This document shows, piece by piece, positions 6,189 to 6,572 of a stretch of 6,572 nucleotides of DNA (positions are counted from its first letter, which is position 1; each line of letters opens with the position of its first letter). The DNA lies in NCBI GenBank assembly GCA_937901865.1, contig CALDID010000261.1:1-6572 (forward strand). The letters are read 5' to 3'. Source of the DNA: an uncultured Treponema sp. (GTDB lineage: Bacteria > Spirochaetota > Spirochaetia > Treponematales > Treponemataceae). Made by a program: the position numbers and the translations under genes. The notes beneath the pieces were generated by a model. It had not been told where the DNA came from. It worked only from the letters and a program-made list of their open reading frames with translations, and made no database searches.

Positions 6189-6550
6189 ACATGATACCTG
6201 GTATGCCTGTTCCGGCTATGAAAATGATGTAGTGCTTGCTACAAAGGTAAAGCTTTCTAGAAACTTGGCAAATTTTCCCTTTCCCTCAAAATTAAAGGGG
6301 GGCGATGGTGAGCGGATACAATCCCTGGTTTTTGATGCCTTCAATCATCTTGAAGACGGGGAGCATTTTCAGGCTATACAGGCCGACAAGCTGGATTCTT
6401 TAAGCAGCCATATACTCGAAGAACGTGGAATCTTAACGCCTGGGGAAGTTGCATCTGCCACAAAGGATACTGGTATAATTCTTAGAACTGATGGGCGAGT
6501 CTCCTGTACAGTAAATATCATTGACCATGTGCGTATTTCTTCTTTTGTAG
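6181..6550 (+). CDS. mcsB: McsB-like protein, N-terminal part, with altered active-site motifs
   Basis: About 123 residues are present of a family near 350. The start GTG overlaps the mcsA stop by 8 bases, as usual for this operon. NDVVLATKVKLSRNLANFPF corresponds to the phosphagen-kinase-type segment DIVLSSRVRLARNL, LEERGILTPGEV to the EKHLISP region, and CTVNIIDHVRIS to the NEEDHxRI motif. McsB of Bacillus phosphorylates arginines on proteins, marking them for ClpCP. Here the two arginines of SRVR, which contact ATP phosphates in the family, are lysines (residues 22 and 24). Both glutamates of NEED, including the catalytic one of arginine kinase (Limulus E225), are isoleucines (113 and 114). 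The arginine after DH is kept (118). This suggests a weak or inactive kinase, perhaps acting as a ClpC adaptor only. The gene is cut by the contig end; the frame running on from 6551 is adapter. Confidence 0.8.
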
Positions 6551-6572
6551 AGATCGGAAGAGCGTCGTGTAG
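6551..6572 (+). other. Illumina TruSeq adapter sequence (artefact)
   Basis: The last 22 bases begin AGATCGGAAGAGC and continue GTCGTGTAG, identical to the start of the TruSeq read-through adapter. mcsB coding sequence is interrupted at this point. It is untrimmed library sequence, not part of the genome. Confidence 0.97.

Overview
The window reads as two unrelated pieces joined at about 5667-5685, plus a short stretch of sequencing adapter at the right edge. It looks like a contig from a short-read, possibly metagenomic, assembly. The left piece (1 to about 5685) is part of the tail-building operon of a contractile-tailed phage or prophage. The right piece (about 5667-6550) is a bacterial mcsA-mcsB stress operon. 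Its McsA (CxxC zinc modules plus a UVR motif) and its divergent McsB resemble those I would expect in Spirochaetota, Treponema-like; that host call is an inference.

Left piece, all on the + strand and tightly packed: the C-terminal part of a probable neck/tail-terminator protein (window start to 341, probably with a frameshift near 58-60); a DUF3383 sheath-type protein (328-1677); a DUF3277 tube-type protein (1695-2138); a tail assembly chaperone (2153-2647) with a -1 frame extension (2557-2868) that is probably translated by programmed frameshifting; and a long tape measure protein (2869 to about 5685, native C-terminus missing). The order terminator, sheath, tube, chaperone G/GT, tape measure is the classical one for myovirus tail modules. 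Each downstream start has a strong Shine-Dalgarno sequence, and gaps are 0 to 17 bases or small overlaps. I see no promoter or terminator within it.

Right piece: mcsA without its start codon (from about 5667), overlapping the first third of mcsB (6181 to about 6550). In the classical system McsA activates the protein arginine kinase McsB, which marks proteins for ClpCP. Here the visible part of McsB has lost residues normally needed for phosphotransfer, so it may be a pseudokinase. The last 22 bases (6551-6572) match the Illumina TruSeq adapter and are not biological.

There is no gene-free stretch over 300 bases. I found no RNA genes, CRISPR, insertion sequence, integrase or attachment site. 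The observations most worth checking are the phage/mcsA chimera with its dual-frame shared segment, the apparent McsB pseudokinase, and the chaperone frameshift.
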